Notes under the pieces: model-generated | Database searches by the model: none | What the model was told of the DNA's origin: nothing | Seen by the model: only the letters and a program-made list of their open reading frames with translations | Program-made: the position numbers and the translations under genes | Shown here: piece after piece, positions 29,404 through 38,664 of the stretch | Numbering within the stretch: position 1 is the first letter of the stretch | Layout: every line of letters begins with the position of its first letter | Assembly: GCF_014158035.1 (NCBI RefSeq) | Contig: NZ_JACFXW010000001.1 | Location: 2,232,001-2,296,000, forward strand | Origin: Rhizobium sp. G21 | GTDB taxonomy: Bacteria; Pseudomonadota; Alphaproteobacteria; Rhizobiales; Rhizobiaceae | Direction of reading: 5' to 3' | Length of the DNA: 64,000 bases

Positions 29404-30687
29404 ATGCTCAACGATTCCCGCTCGCACGGTCTATGGGAAAAAACCGCTCCCGCGCCTGCTCCGACGCCTGCTCTGTCAGGCGACGCCCAGGCCGATGTCG
29501 TCATCGTCGGCGGCGGCTTCACCGGCCTATCGGCGGCGCTGCATCTCGCCCAACGCGGGACGTCGGTGATCGTGCTGGAAGCGCGCGAGCCGGGCTATGG
29601 CGGCGCCGGCCGCAATGTCGGACTGATCAATGCCGGCATGTGGGTGATGCCCGACGACCTGCCGGGCGTTCTCGGCGATCTGCATGGCGAGCGACTGCTG
29701 GACCTGCTCGGCAACGGCCCCAGGCTGGTGATGGAGCTGATCGACAAGCATGGCATCGCCTGCGAACTGGAGCGGCAGGGCACGCTGCATTGCGCGGTCG
29801 GCGACGAGGGTCTCAGGGAAATCGAAGCGCGCTGCGAACAATGGGCCAAGCGCGGCGCGCCGGTGAGCCTGCTCTCGGCGGAAGAGACCGCCCGCCGCAT
29901 CGGCGCATCCGCCTATCGCGGCGCGCTTCTCGACATGCGGGCCGGCACGCTGCAGCCGCTCGCTTATGTGCGCGGCCTCGCCAAGGCGGCGCTCGCAGCC
30001 GGCGCACGGCTGTGCGGCGACAGCCCTGTCACATCGACCGAACGGACGGGATCGCGCTGGAAAGTCTCGACCGCGCAAGGATCGGTCACCGCCGACTGGA
30101 TCATCGTCGCCACCGACGCCTATAGCACCGGCCCCTGGGAGCAGGTGCGCTATGAGCAGATCCACCTGCCCTATTTCAACCTCGCCACGGCGCCGCTGTC
30201 GGCTGATCTCCTGAAAGAAATCCTGCCGAACCGCGAAGGATGCTGGGACACCAAGGAAATCCTCTCCTCCTTCCGCATGGATCAGGCGGGACGCATGGTG
30301 TTCGGCAGCGTCGGCGCGCTGCGCAACGGCGGCCAGACCGTGCACAAGAACTGGGCGCGCCGGGCGCTCGCCAAGCTCTTCCCGCAACTGGGCGAGGTGG
30401 AGTTCGAAAGCGAATGGTATGGCCAGATCGGCATGACCGACAACGCCCTGCCCCGCTTTCACCGCTTCGCCGACAATGTCGTGGGCTTTTCCGGTTACAA
30501 TGGCCGCGGCATTGCGCCTGGCACGGTGTTCGGCAAAGTGCTCTCGCAACTGATTCTCGGCGACATGACGGAACAGGATCTGCCGCTGCCGGTCACCGAT
30601 CCGCGCGCGCCCAGCCTTCGTCCCATCAAGGAAGCCTGGTATGAGGCGGGCGCCCAGGTGGCGCATTTCGCCGAACACCGTCTCTGA
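29404..30687 (+). CDS. FAD-dependent DAO-family oxidoreductase (AmaA / L-pipecolate oxidase-like)
   Basis: Flavoprotein of 427 residues. FAD-binding motif ADVVIVGGGFTGLSAALHLAQRG near residue 30, then GAGRNVGLINAGMWV; C-terminal VGFSGYNGRGIAPGTVFGKVL contacts the flavin. The N-terminal LWEKTAP is common to pipecolate oxidase and gamma-glutamylputrescine oxidase groups. It pairs with a downstream ALDH7-type dehydrogenase. That pairing matches Pseudomonas amaA-amaB, where L-pipecolate is oxidised and the resulting aminoadipate semialdehyde is converted to 2-aminoadipate. A putrescine-type role is the alternative. Confidence 0.75.
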   Translation: MLNDSRSHGLWEKTAPAPAPTPALSGDAQADVVIVGGGFTGLSAALHLAQRGTSVIVLEAREPGYGGAGRNVGLINAGMWVMPDDLPGVLGDLHGERLLDLLGNGPRLVMELIDKHGIACELERQGTLHCAVGDEGLREIEARCEQWAKRGAPVSLLSAEETARRIGASAYRGALLDMRAGTLQPLAYVRGLAKAALAAGARLCGDSPVTSTERTGSRWKVSTAQGSVTADWIIVATDAYSTGPWEQVRYEQIHLPYFNLATAPLSADLLKEILPNREGCWDTKEILSSFRMDQAGRMVFGSVGALRNGGQTVHKNWARRALAKLFPQLGEVEFESEWYGQIGMTDNALPRFHRFADNVVGFSGYNGRGIAPGTVFGKVLSQLILGDMTEQDLPLPVTDPRAPSLRPIKEAWYEAGAQVAHFAEHRL

Positions 30688-30724
30688 TCAACATTCAACG
30701 CCCTCCAACCTCCGGAAGACGATC

Positions 30725-32268
30725 ATGACCCTTTCCACCCTCGACCTCGCCAGCGAAACCGTCCAGCTGATGGCGGCGCTCGGCGTTCCCGCCTCGCGCC
30801 TCTCCGGCGGTTCGCTCAATGTCTTCTCGCCGGTGACCGGCAAACAGATCGCCGCTGTCGCCGAAGACGATGCGGCCGCGACCGAAGCCGCGATCGACCG
30901 CGCGCATGCGGCCTTCCTCGCCTGGCGCACCATTCCGGCTCCCAAGCGCGGCGAGCTCGTGCGCCTGCTCGGCGAAGAACTCCGCGCCCACAAGGACATG
31001 CGCTCGGCCGCCTCGTCTCGATCGAGGTCGGCAAGATCACCTCGGAAGGCCTGGGCGAAGTGCAGGAAATGATCGACATCTGCGATTTCGCGGTCGGCCT
31101 TTCCCGCCAGCTCTACGGCCTGACGATCGCCACCGAACGCGGCGACCATCGCATGATGGAAACCTGGCATCCGCTGGGGGTCACCGGCATCATCTCGGCC
31201 TTCAACTTCCCGGTCGCCGTCTGGTCGTGGAATGCGGCGCTGGCGCTCGTCTGCGGCAATTCCATCCTGTGGAAGCCGTCGGAAAAGACGCCGCTGACGG
31301 CGATCGCCACCCACGCCATTCTCGACCGCGCCATCGCCCGTTATGTCGAAGCCGGCTATGCCGCGCCCGAGGGCCTGTCGCAGCTGCTGATCGGCGGCCG
31401 CGCCATCGGCGAGGCGCTGGTCGACAACAAGAAGGTGGCGCTGGTCTCCGCCACCGGCTCGACCGCGATGGGCCGTCAGGTCGGCCCGCGCGTCGCCGCC
31501 CGCTTCGGCCGCTCGATCCTGGAGCTCGGCGGCAACAATGCCGCGATCATCTGCCCTTCGGCCGATCTCGATCTGGCGCTGCGCGGCATCGCCTTCGCCG
31601 CCATGGGCACGGCCGGCCAACGCTGCACGACGCTGCGTCGCCTCTTCGTGCATGACAGCGTCTATGACGCGCTGGCGCCGCGTCTGATCAAGGCCTATGG
31701 CTCGGTGCAGATCGGCAATCCGCTCGAAACAGGCACGCTGATCGGCCCGCTGATCGACGCCCGCGCCTATCAGGCCATGCAGTCCTCGCTCGACGCGGCG
31801 AAAGCCAATGGCGGAACCGTGCATGGCGGCGGACGCGTGCTCGAAGCCGAAGGCGACAACGCCTATTATGTCCGCCCGGCGCTTGTGGAAATGCCGTCGC
31901 AATGCGGCCCGGTGGAGCACGAGACCTTCGCGCCGATCCTCTATGTGATGAAATATTCCGATTTCGACGCCACGCTCGAGCTGCACAACGCCGTGCCGCA
32001 GGGCCTGTCCTCGTCGATCTTCACCAATGACCTGCGCGAGGCGGAAGCGTTTCTCTCGGCTCGCGGCTCTGATTGCGGCATCGCAAACGTCAATATCGGC
32101 CCCTCGGGCGCGGAAATCGGCGGCGCGTTCGGCGGCGAAAAGGAAACCGGCGGCGGCCGCGAATCCGGTTCGGATTCGTGGAAGGCCTATATGCGGCGGG
32201 CCACCAACACCATCAATTACGGCCGCACCCTGCCGCTCGCCCAGGGCGTGAAGTTCGACGTCGAATAA
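30725..32268 (+). CDS. ALDH7-family aldehyde dehydrogenase (aminoadipate semialdehyde dehydrogenase-like, AmaB), frame broken once
   Basis: NAD-dependent dehydrogenase of about 514 residues. ALDH7 hallmarks: FNFPVAVWSWNAALALVCGNS, ELGGNNAAIICPSADL, the catalytic Cys in GTAGQRCTTLRRLFVH, and the C-terminal FGGEKETGGGRESGSDSW. The frame changes near 31000; one added base joins LRAHKD to ALGRLVSIEVGKIT. It follows the flavoprotein by 37 bases and ends before a strong terminator, so the two form a transcription unit. It probably oxidises 2-aminoadipate 6-semialdehyde in lysine/pipecolate breakdown. Confidence 0.85.
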
Positions 32269-32288
32269 GACCTATAGAACGCGAGTAA

Positions 32289-32326
32289 GAAAAAACCCTT
32301 TCCGGCCGCGCCGGAAAGGGCTTTTT
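32289..32326. terminator. bidirectional intrinsic terminator
   Basis: CCCTTTCCGG (32296-32305) pairs with CCGGAAAGGG (32311-32320) around CCGCG. T-rich sequence follows on the plus side (32322-32326) and an A-run precedes (32289-32295), so it serves both the dehydrogenase and the convergent aminotransferase gene. Confidence 0.85.
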
Positions 32327-32348
32327 CATTGGGCGATTGGCCGAAGGA

Positions 32349-33536
32349 TCAGGCGCGTTTGGCGGCCGGCAGCAGTTCCTCGCCGAGCGTGGCGATCCTG
32401 TGCATGGCGATCTTCAGATCCTCATCCGGAACGGTCAGCGACAGACGCAAGAAATTGCGCGCCTGCTCGCCGAAGGAGTTGCCGGGCATGACCGCGACAT
32501 GCTTGTCCTTCAAGAGCTTCCAGGCGAAATCCTCGCCCGACAGGCCGGTCGCGGAGACGTCGAGCAGGATGAACATGCCGCCTTCGGGCATCAGCGGCGC
32601 GATGGCGTTGGAGCCTTCCAGCGCCTCGCGGGCGATATTGGCGCGACGCCAGTAATTGTCCCGCATCACCGCGGCGGTGTCGAAATCCTGGCTGAGCGCC
32701 ATGGCCGTCATGTCGGAAATGAACGGCTGGACGCCGAACAGCATGGTTTCGGACACCGGCAGCAGCCGCTCGCAGAATTCCGCCGGACCGATGGCCCAGC
32801 CGGAGCGGAAGCCCGGCGCGGCATGCGACTTCGAGATCGAGGAGACGACGATCACCCGGTCGGCGAGCGCGGGATCGTCGAAGAGCGAGGCGAAGGCCTT
32901 GTCGAAGATCAGCTCTTCATAGACTTCGTCGCAGACGATCCAGAGATCATGCTTGCGGCAGACCTCGCCGATCTCGGCGACTTCGCGCGGGCTGAGCACC
33001 GCGCCCGAGGGATTATGGGGATTGTTGAGCAGCAGCACGCGGGTGTTGGGGGTGATCGCCTTTTCGAGATCGGCGGCCTGGAGATGGAAGCGCTGCTCGG
33101 CGCGGAGCGGCACCGTGGCGAGACGCGCGCCGGTGGAGGCGACGACGCCTTCATAGGTAGCGTAGAGCGGATCGCCCGTCAGCACGACATCGCCCTTTTC
33201 GACGAGACCGAGCATGACGGTGAACAGCGCCGTCTGCGTGCCGGGGAAGCAGAGGACATTGGCGGAGGTGACGTCGTCGCGGCGCTTGCGGTATTTCTCG
33301 ACCAGCGCGGCCACCACGGCGGGTTCGCCGCGGCCGTTGGAATAGCGGGTGCGGCCGGCATACATGGCGCGGGCGCATTCATCGAGCAGCGCGCGATCGG
33401 TCGAGACGTCGGGCTCGCCGATGGTCAGCTGAATCACGTCGACGCCGTCATGCGCCATCTGCCGGGCGGCGATGTGCAGCGCCCATTTGCCGGAGCCGAG
33501 CCCGTCGAGCCTTTCGGTGATGGAGGCGTAGCGCAT
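32349..33536 (-). CDS. PLP-dependent class I/II aminotransferase
   Basis: Fold type I aminotransferase of 395 residues. The PLP Lys is in SSISKSHAAPGFRSGWAIG, the conserved NPHNPSGAVL and CDEVYEELIF stretches are present, and the C-terminal Arg region is RNFLRLSLTVPD. It resembles the aspartate/aromatic group, but the substrate cannot be assigned. It is the last gene of the run DDAH-TetR-aminotransferase, so it may act on an amino acid produced or imported by that locus. Confidence 0.83.
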   Translation of the reverse strand: MRYASITERLDGLGSGKWALHIAARQMAHDGVDVIQLTIGEPDVSTDRALLDECARAMYAGRTRYSNGRGEPAVVAALVEKYRKRRDDVTSANVLCFPGTQTALFTVMLGLVEKGDVVLTGDPLYATYEGVVASTGARLATVPLRAEQRFHLQAADLEKAITPNTRVLLLNNPHNPSGAVLSPREVAEIGEVCRKHDLWIVCDEVYEELIFDKAFASLFDDPALADRVIVVSSISKSHAAPGFRSGWAIGPAEFCERLLPVSETMLFGVQPFISDMTAMALSQDFDTAAVMRDNYWRRANIAREALEGSNAIAPLMPEGGMFILLDVSATGLSGEDFAWKLLKDKHVAVMPGNSFGEQARNFLRLSLTVPDEDLKIAMHRIATLGEELLPAAKRA

Positions 33537-33540
33537 GATG

Positions 33541-34194
33541 TCAGTCCTTTTTGAGAAAATGCGGATCTTCGATGGGCAGGGTCAGCCCGGTCAGGCGCTC
33601 GACGGCGAGGAGCGCGATGCGGCCCAGTTCGCCCTCGGCAAACATGTCGGCGGCCATGCAGCCTTCGAGCCAAAGGCCGTCGATGACGCCGTTGATGGCG
33701 ATGGCCTGGGCGCGGCGATCCTCGGAGGTCGAGGCCTTGCCGGCGGCCTCCATGGCGTCCTTGACCAGGCTCTCGATCGTTTCGCGATAGGAGATGTAGC
33801 CCTCGCGATGAATGCCGGCCAGCGCCGGATCGACGCCGGTCTGGGCGATGAAGGTCGCCCAGAGCGCCAGCATGCGCTGGTCTATCACCGGCGGCTTGAA
33901 ATTGGCGAGCACGAAGACGGAGAGACGCGCGAGCGGATCGCCCTGATGTTCGTCGGCCGAGCGCTGGGCGGTGTCGAACATGGTCACGACCACTTCGCGA
34001 TAGGCGGCCTGGAAGAGATTGTCCTTGCCGGCGAAATAGTGCCGGATGAGGCCGGCGGTCACCCCGGCCCGATCGGCGATCTGGCGCACGGTCGCGCCCT
34101 GCAGGCCGAAATCGACGATGCAGTCGAGCGTGGCGGCGACCAAAGCCTGCCGCCGCGCATCCTCGCTTTCATGATGAAAGCTGCGTCGCGTCAT
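33541..34194 (-). CDS. TetR-family repressor (BetI-like)
   Basis: 217 residues. The N-terminal helix-turn-helix is GATVRQIADRAGVTAGLIRHYFAGKDNLF; the C-terminal ligand domain resembles BetI-type TetR_C (MLALWATFIAQTGVDPAL, NGVIDGLWLEGCM). It lies one base after the dimethylaminohydrolase stop and five before the aminotransferase start. It probably controls this locus and the divergent ABC importer via the region 35072-35270. Confidence 0.85.
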   Translation of the reverse strand: MTRRSFHHESEDARRQALVAATLDCIVDFGLQGATVRQIADRAGVTAGLIRHYFAGKDNLFQAAYREVVVTMFDTAQRSADEHQGDPLARLSVFVLANFKPPVIDQRMLALWATFIAQTGVDPALAGIHREGYISYRETIESLVKDAMEAAGKASTSEDRRAQAIAINGVIDGLWLEGCMAADMFAEGELGRIALLAVERLTGLTLPIEDPHFLKKD

Positions 34195-34195
34195 C

Positions 34196-35071
34196 TCAGT
34201 CCCTTCTCAGGATCGGCCGGGTGAGGCAGGTCGGGCCGCCTTCGCAGGCGATGCAGAGCGCATCGGCCGCAAAAGTCTGGACCTCGCAGCCGGCGGCCTC
34301 CATGGCGGCCTTGGTCTTGGGGAAACCGTCGATCATGATCACCTTGTAGGGCGAGGTCGGCAGGACGTTGAGATTGAGGCCGTTGCTGTCGGCGAACTCT
34401 TCCGGCGGCGCGACGATCATTCGGATGCCGCGCTCCTTGAGAAGCAGATAGAAGCTCGCCGGTAGAAGCGGCGCATGCACGAGCGCGAGGTCCTCGGCGA
34501 GCGGCGAGATCACGCTCATCAGATGCAGGCAGGCCTCTTCGCCCTGCCAGAGCGGCAGGTCGAAGCCGAGAACGGTGACGCCGAGCGGCGCGAGAATCGT
34601 CTGAAGCTGGTCGATCCCGGCCTGATTGGAGCGAACGCCCCGGCCGATGCAGAGCGTCTGCTTGTCGAGCCAGACGCAATCGCCGCTTTCCACCGTGCCG
34701 GGCGCTTCCAGACGGCCGAGAATGGGGATACCGGCGGCGCGATAGGCGGCTTCATGCAGATACGCCTCCTGGCGGCGCAACGGCTTGCCCATGCGAAGGA
34801 TTACCGCGCCCTGTTCGGTGACGAAAGACGGGTCCTGGGTGAACATCGAATCGGCGAGGCCGTCGCCCTCGTCTTCCAGCCAGAGGATTTCGGCGCCGGA
34901 TTGTTCGACCAGCCGCGCGAAAGCCTGATATTGCTCGATCGCCTTGGGCGCATCGAAAGTGGGGCCGTAATGCCATTCCTGCGGATCCGCAGCGAGAAGA
35001 CTCTTGCCCGGGCGTCGCATCAGAACGCGGGCGAGAGGGGTGGACATCGCCTGGGAACCATAGGCGCTCAT
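34196..35071 (-). CDS. N,N-dimethylarginine dimethylaminohydrolase-like (arginine deiminase superfamily)
   Basis: Guanidino-group hydrolase of 291 residues that would turn asymmetric dimethylarginine or monomethylarginine into citrulline plus methylamines. Superfamily features: LADSMFTQDPSFVTEQGAVILRMG, GTVESGDCVWLD, HLMSVISPLAEDLALVH, and a near-terminal nucleophile Cys in EGGPTCLTRPI. The neighbouring importer for basic amino acids fits uptake of methylarginines or arginine. Related deiminases and amidinotransferases cannot be fully excluded. ATG 35071 chosen for the conserved N-terminus. Confidence 0.82.
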   Translation of the reverse strand: MSAYGSQAMSTPLARVLMRRPGKSLLAADPQEWHYGPTFDAPKAIEQYQAFARLVEQSGAEILWLEDEGDGLADSMFTQDPSFVTEQGAVILRMGKPLRRQEAYLHEAAYRAAGIPILGRLEAPGTVESGDCVWLDKQTLCIGRGVRSNQAGIDQLQTILAPLGVTVLGFDLPLWQGEEACLHLMSVISPLAEDLALVHAPLLPASFYLLLKERGIRMIVAPPEEFADSNGLNLNVLPTSPYKVIMIDGFPKTKAAMEAAGCEVQTFAADALCIACEGGPTCLTRPILRRD

Positions 35072-35132
35072 GGAAAACTCCGAGATGGGGGACGTAAGCG
35101 GAATTGCTGCCCTGCAAGATAAATGGATTATA

Positions 35133-35157
35133 CACTTGAATAATTGCAAAACAAGTG
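35133..35157. promoter_or_regulatory. inverted repeat in the divergent control region
   Basis: CACTTG (35133-35138) and CAAGTG (35152-35157) are separated by an AT-rich 13-base spacer, inside the 199-base gap between the dimethylaminohydrolase gene and the divergent ABC ATPase gene. It is a plausible site for the TetR protein encoded next door. Confidence 0.45.
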
Positions 35158-35270
35158 ATTTACTTTTTCGAAAGGCCGGGCGGAGGCCAGTGACCGCACC
35201 GGCGAATGATAAGACTGGGGAACAAAAACATCACGAATGGGCGGTTGCACGCCTATGTTTGGCGGTATTT

Positions 35271-36044
35271 ATGACAGAGACGGCGAAAGCCATCGAGGTT
35301 CACGATCTACACAAGAAATTCGGGCCGCTCGAAGTGCTCAAGGGTGTTTCGATCTCCGCTCAGCAGGGCGATGTGATCGCCATCATCGGCGGCAGCGGCT
35401 CCGGCAAATCGACCTTCCTGCGCTGCATCAACATGCTGGAATTGCCGAGCGCCGGCTCGATCCGCATTCACGGCGAGGAAATCGCGCTGAAACGCGACGG
35501 ACAGGGAAATCTGCAGCCCGCCAATCGCAAGCAGGTGCAGCGGATACGCTCGCGGCTGGCCATGGTGTTCCAGAGCTTCAATCTCTGGCAGCATATGACG
35601 GTTTTACAGAACGTCATCGAAGTGCCCGTGCAAGTGCTCGGCCTCAAGCGCGACGAGGCGATCGCCAAAGCTGAAGCTATTCTGAAGCGGGTTGGCCTGT
35701 TCGAAAAACGCGACATCTATCCGGCTTTCATGTCGGGCGGCCAACAGCAGCGCGCGGCGATCGCCCGTGCGCTGGCCGTCGATCCGCTCGCCCTCCTGTT
35801 CGACGAACCGACCTCGGCGCTGGATCCGGAACTGGTGGGTGAAGTGCTCAGCGTCATCGGCGACCTAGCCAAGGAAAATCGCACCATGCTGCTCGTCACG
35901 CATGAGATGAATTTCGCCCGCAACGTGGCGAACCATGTCGTCTTCCTTCACAACGGGCTCATCGAGGAGCAGGGCCCGCCGGATCAGGTCTTCGGCGCGC
36001 CGAAATCGGACCGCCTCCGGAAATTCATCAGCTCCATCCACTGA
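35271..36044 (+). CDS. polar amino-acid ABC transporter ATPase (HisP/OccP type)
   Basis: ATPase of 257 residues energising import of basic or opine-like amino acids. Walker A GGSGSGKSTFLRCIN, signature FMSGGQQQRAAIARAL, Walker B LLFDEPTSALDPEL, H-loop VTHEMNFAR. The insert KRDGQGNLQPANRKQ before the Q-loop is typical of the His/Arg/octopine group. ATG 35271 restores the family N-terminus; the open frame extends further upstream without similarity. First gene of a four-gene operon transcribed away from the dimethylaminohydrolase. Confidence 0.9.
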   Translation: MTETAKAIEVHDLHKKFGPLEVLKGVSISAQQGDVIAIIGGSGSGKSTFLRCINMLELPSAGSIRIHGEEIALKRDGQGNLQPANRKQVQRIRSRLAMVFQSFNLWQHMTVLQNVIEVPVQVLGLKRDEAIAKAEAILKRVGLFEKRDIYPAFMSGGQQQRAAIARALAVDPLALLFDEPTSALDPELVGEVLSVIGDLAKENRTMLLVTHEMNFARNVANHVVFLHNGLIEEQGPPDQVFGAPKSDRLRKFISSIH

Positions 36045-36067
36045 TCAACCAAAAACAGGGGAACCTC

Positions 36068-36850
36068 ATGATCAAGGCATTGAAAACCGCAGCGCTGGCG
36101 CTCGCGGTGGTACTGGGCGGCGGAGCCGTCGCTTCGGCGGAAAGCGTCAAGATCGGCTTCATCACCGAGCCCTATCCGCCCTTCACCTCGATGGACGCTT
36201 CCGGCAAGTTCGTCGGTTGGGAAGTCGAGCTTCAGGAAGCCGTCTGCAAGCAAGCCAAGCTCGATTGCGTCATCACGCCGGTCTCCTGGGACGGCATCAT
36301 CCCGGCGCTGACCTCCAAGAAGATCGATGTGATCATCGCCTCGATGTCGATCACCGGCGAACGCCTGAAGACCATCGACTTCACCGACAAATATTACAAC
36401 ACGCCCACCGGCGTCATCGGTCGCAAGGAAGACAGCTTCAAGCCGACCGCCGAAGGCCTTTCGGGCAAGATCATCGGCGTGCAGGTCTCGACCGTGCATG
36501 CGGACTATGTAAAGAAGCACTTCGCCTCGACCGCCGCCGAAATCAAGGAATACCAGACCCAGGACGAGGCCAACCAGGATCTCGCCGCCGGCCGCGTCGA
36601 CGCCGTCCAAGCCGACGCCATCGCGCTCGACGCCTTCCTGAAATCCGAAGCCGGCGCCGCCTGCTGCGACTACAAGGGCGACGTTGCCGCCGACCTCGAA
36701 ATCCTCGGCCCCGGCGTCGGCATGGGCGTCCGCAAGGAAGACACGGCGCTCAAGGACAAGCTGAACGCCGCCATCAAGGCGATCCGCGCCGACGGCACAT
36801 ACGAGACCTTCTCCAAGAAGTATTTCGACTTCAACATCTACGGCGATTGA
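36068..36850 (+). CDS. polar amino-acid ABC transporter substrate-binding protein
   Basis: Periplasmic binding protein of 260 residues with a signal peptide of about 23 residues (ALALAVVLGGGAVASAES). Fold landmarks: VKIGFITEPYPPFTSMDASG, VSWDGIIPALTSKKIDVIIASMSITGERLKTIDFT. Similar to lysine/arginine/ornithine and octopine binders. AGGGG lies upstream of the start. It probably binds arginine-like ligands, in line with the divergent dimethylarginine hydrolase; the specificity is inferred. Confidence 0.9.
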   Translation: MIKALKTAALALAVVLGGGAVASAESVKIGFITEPYPPFTSMDASGKFVGWEVELQEAVCKQAKLDCVITPVSWDGIIPALTSKKIDVIIASMSITGERLKTIDFTDKYYNTPTGVIGRKEDSFKPTAEGLSGKIIGVQVSTVHADYVKKHFASTAAEIKEYQTQDEANQDLAAGRVDAVQADAIALDAFLKSEAGAACCDYKGDVAADLEILGPGVGMGVRKEDTALKDKLNAAIKAIRADGTYETFSKKYFDFNIYGD

Positions 36851-36913
36851 TCGTCATCGGCGCGGCGGCTGACCGTCGCGCCGCTTTTCCTCCCGGCGAC
36901 GATTGCGATTTCG

Positions 36914-37645
36914 ATGTTTGACGCGCTGATATCCCTTTCCAATCTCGGCATGCTGTCGCTGGAGCCGCCCGGCTGGGGCGGCGTGCTGCTCGACGGCTTT
37001 CTCGTCTCGATCCAAATCGCCATCGGCGGATTCGGGCTCGGCGTGCTGATCGGCGCGCTCGGCGCCTCCGGCAAGCTCTATGGCGGGCTCGTGACCCGGG
37101 ACTTCTTGGAAGTCTACACCACGCTGGTGCGCGCCATTCCCGAACTCATCCTGATCCTGCTGCTCTATTACGCCGGCACGGATCTCGTGAACCAGGCGCT
37201 GACCGCCTTCGGCGGCAGCCCGATCGACATCAACGGGCTCGTCGCCGGCATCGTGGTGATCGGCTTCGTCCAGGGCGCATATTCCACGGAAGTCATTCGC
37301 GGGGCGATCAAATCCATTCCGCCGGGACAGATCGAAGCGGCGCGCGCCTATGGCATGGGGCCGCTGAAGATCTTCCGCCGCATCATCCTGCCGGCCATGC
37401 TGCCCTATGCGCTGCCGGGGCTCGGCAATCTCTGGATGATCGCCACCAAGGACACTGCTCTCCTCGCCGTGGTGGGCTTCACCGAACTCACGCTCGCCAC
37501 AAGGCAGGCTGCCGGCGCCACCAAGGCCTATATGACCTTCTTCCTCGCGGCAGGCGCGCTTTATCTCACGCTCAGCATCGTCTCCAGCCTGATCATCCGG
37601 GCGCTCGACGCGCATTTCCGCCGCGGCATTGCGAGGCCGTCATGA
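36914..37645 (+). CDS. polar amino-acid ABC transporter permease (HisQ type)
   Basis: Inner-membrane permease of 243 residues with about five hydrophobic segments. The EAA coupling loop is IEAARAYGMGPLKIFRRIILP, and RAIPELILILLLYY is typical of the His/Arg/octopine subfamily. Its stop overlaps the next start by four bases (ATGA). No strong ribosome site precedes it, so it may rely on readthrough from the binding-protein gene. Confidence 0.88.
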   Translation: MFDALISLSNLGMLSLEPPGWGGVLLDGFLVSIQIAIGGFGLGVLIGALGASGKLYGGLVTRDFLEVYTTLVRAIPELILILLLYYAGTDLVNQALTAFGGSPIDINGLVAGIVVIGFVQGAYSTEVIRGAIKSIPPGQIEAARAYGMGPLKIFRRIILPAMLPYALPGLGNLWMIATKDTALLAVVGFTELTLATRQAAGATKAYMTFFLAAGALYLTLSIVSSLIIRALDAHFRRGIARPS

Positions 37646-38433
37646 GTACGGTCACACCCCTCGCAAAACCCGGCTTCTGGATGCCGCACCGCATGGTCAT
37701 GGCGGCGCTGTTCATTGCGCTCATCGCATCGGCCGCGATGCTGATGCGTTGGGACTGGCTGCCGCGCTACATTCCGCTGCTCGGCCAGGGCATTCTGCGC
37801 ACGCTCGCCATGCTGTTTTCCTCGGCGATTATAGGGTTCTTCTTCGCGATTTTTCTTGGGATCGCCCAGGTCGCGGGCCCTCTGCCGATCCGTTGGCTTG
37901 CCTCCGGCTTCTGCGGAGTCATTCGCGGCACGCCCCTGCTTCTCCAGCTCTGGCTCATCTACTACGGGCTCGGCTCCCTTTTCGCGCAATATCCGGAAAT
38001 CCGCCAATCCTTCCTCTGGCCCTATCTCCGACAGGGCTGGCCTTACGGATTCACCGCGCTGATGATTTCATTCGCCGCCTATGAAGGCGAGGTGATGCGC
38101 GGGGCTTTCGCCGGCGTGCCCAAAGGCGAGATCGAAGCGGCCAAGGCCTATGGGATGAGCCCGTTCACGCTGTTTCGCCGCATCTGGCTGCCGCGCGCCG
38201 TACAGCGAGCGCTGCCGACGCTCTCGGGCGAAACGGTGTTGCAGCTGAAATCGACGCCGCTGGTGGCGACGATCACGGTGATCGATGTCTATGGCGTGAT
38301 TTCGAAAGTGCGGCAGGAGACTTACCTCACCTATGAGCCGCTGCTGCTGCTCGCCGGGATCTATGTCTGCCTGACGGGATTGCTGGTGGTGACGTTCCGC
38401 TATCTCGAGAACAAGATCCCGGTCAAGGGCTGA
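37642..38433 (+). CDS. polar amino-acid ABC transporter permease (HisM type)
   Basis: Second permease of the importer, 263 residues. EAA loop IEAAKAYGMSPFTLFRRIWLP, and RGTPLLLQLWLIYYGLG is the family signature. The ABC ATPase, binding protein and two permeases complete a single importer. It is followed by a palindromic repeat and a terminator. Confidence 0.88.
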   Translation: MSTVTPLAKPGFWMPHRMVMAALFIALIASAAMLMRWDWLPRYIPLLGQGILRTLAMLFSSAIIGFFFAIFLGIAQVAGPLPIRWLASGFCGVIRGTPLLLQLWLIYYGLGSLFAQYPEIRQSFLWPYLRQGWPYGFTALMISFAAYEGEVMRGAFAGVPKGEIEAAKAYGMSPFTLFRRIWLPRAVQRALPTLSGETVLQLKSTPLVATITVIDVYGVISKVRQETYLTYEPLLLLAGIYVCLTGLLVVTFRYLENKIPVKG

Positions 38434-38489
38434 CCGCTGGCCAAGCACTGGCCACAAAGGTCATCTATCGAAACTCTTTAGGAAATAAC

Positions 38490-38608
38490 CTCCCCCTCCC
38501 GGCAGAGCCGGAAGGGGGAGTTCGGGCTTTCGCCGAGTGGGCGTCTCGACCCTCCGAACCCCGCATCGGAGGGGAGACGCACCGACTGCCAAGCCATCGG
38601 CGAAAGCC
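38490..38608. repeat. nested palindromic intergenic element
   Basis: Two adjacent stem-loops. The first (38490-38520) pairs 12 of 13 positions around CAGAG. The second has an outer arm GGCTTTCGCCGA (38525-38536) pairing perfectly with 38597-38608, an inner GCGTCTC/GAGACGC (38541-38547 with 38574-38580) and an innermost CCCTCCGA/TCGGAGGG (38550-38557 with 38566-38573). This mosaic architecture is like dispersed intergenic repeats of rhizobial genomes. Only one copy is in the window. Confidence 0.6.
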
Positions 38609-38629
38609 TTGACCGAATGGGTCAGGTAG

Positions 38630-38660
38630 GGGACGCCGCGATCGGGCGTCCCGTGCTTTT
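38630..38660 (+). terminator. intrinsic terminator after the ABC operon
   Basis: GGGACGCC (38630-38637) pairs with GGCGTCCC (38645-38652) around a seven-base loop and is followed by GTGCTTTT. It lies just before the stop of the convergent preQ0 transporter gene. Confidence 0.65.
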
Positions 38661-38664
38661 GTTG

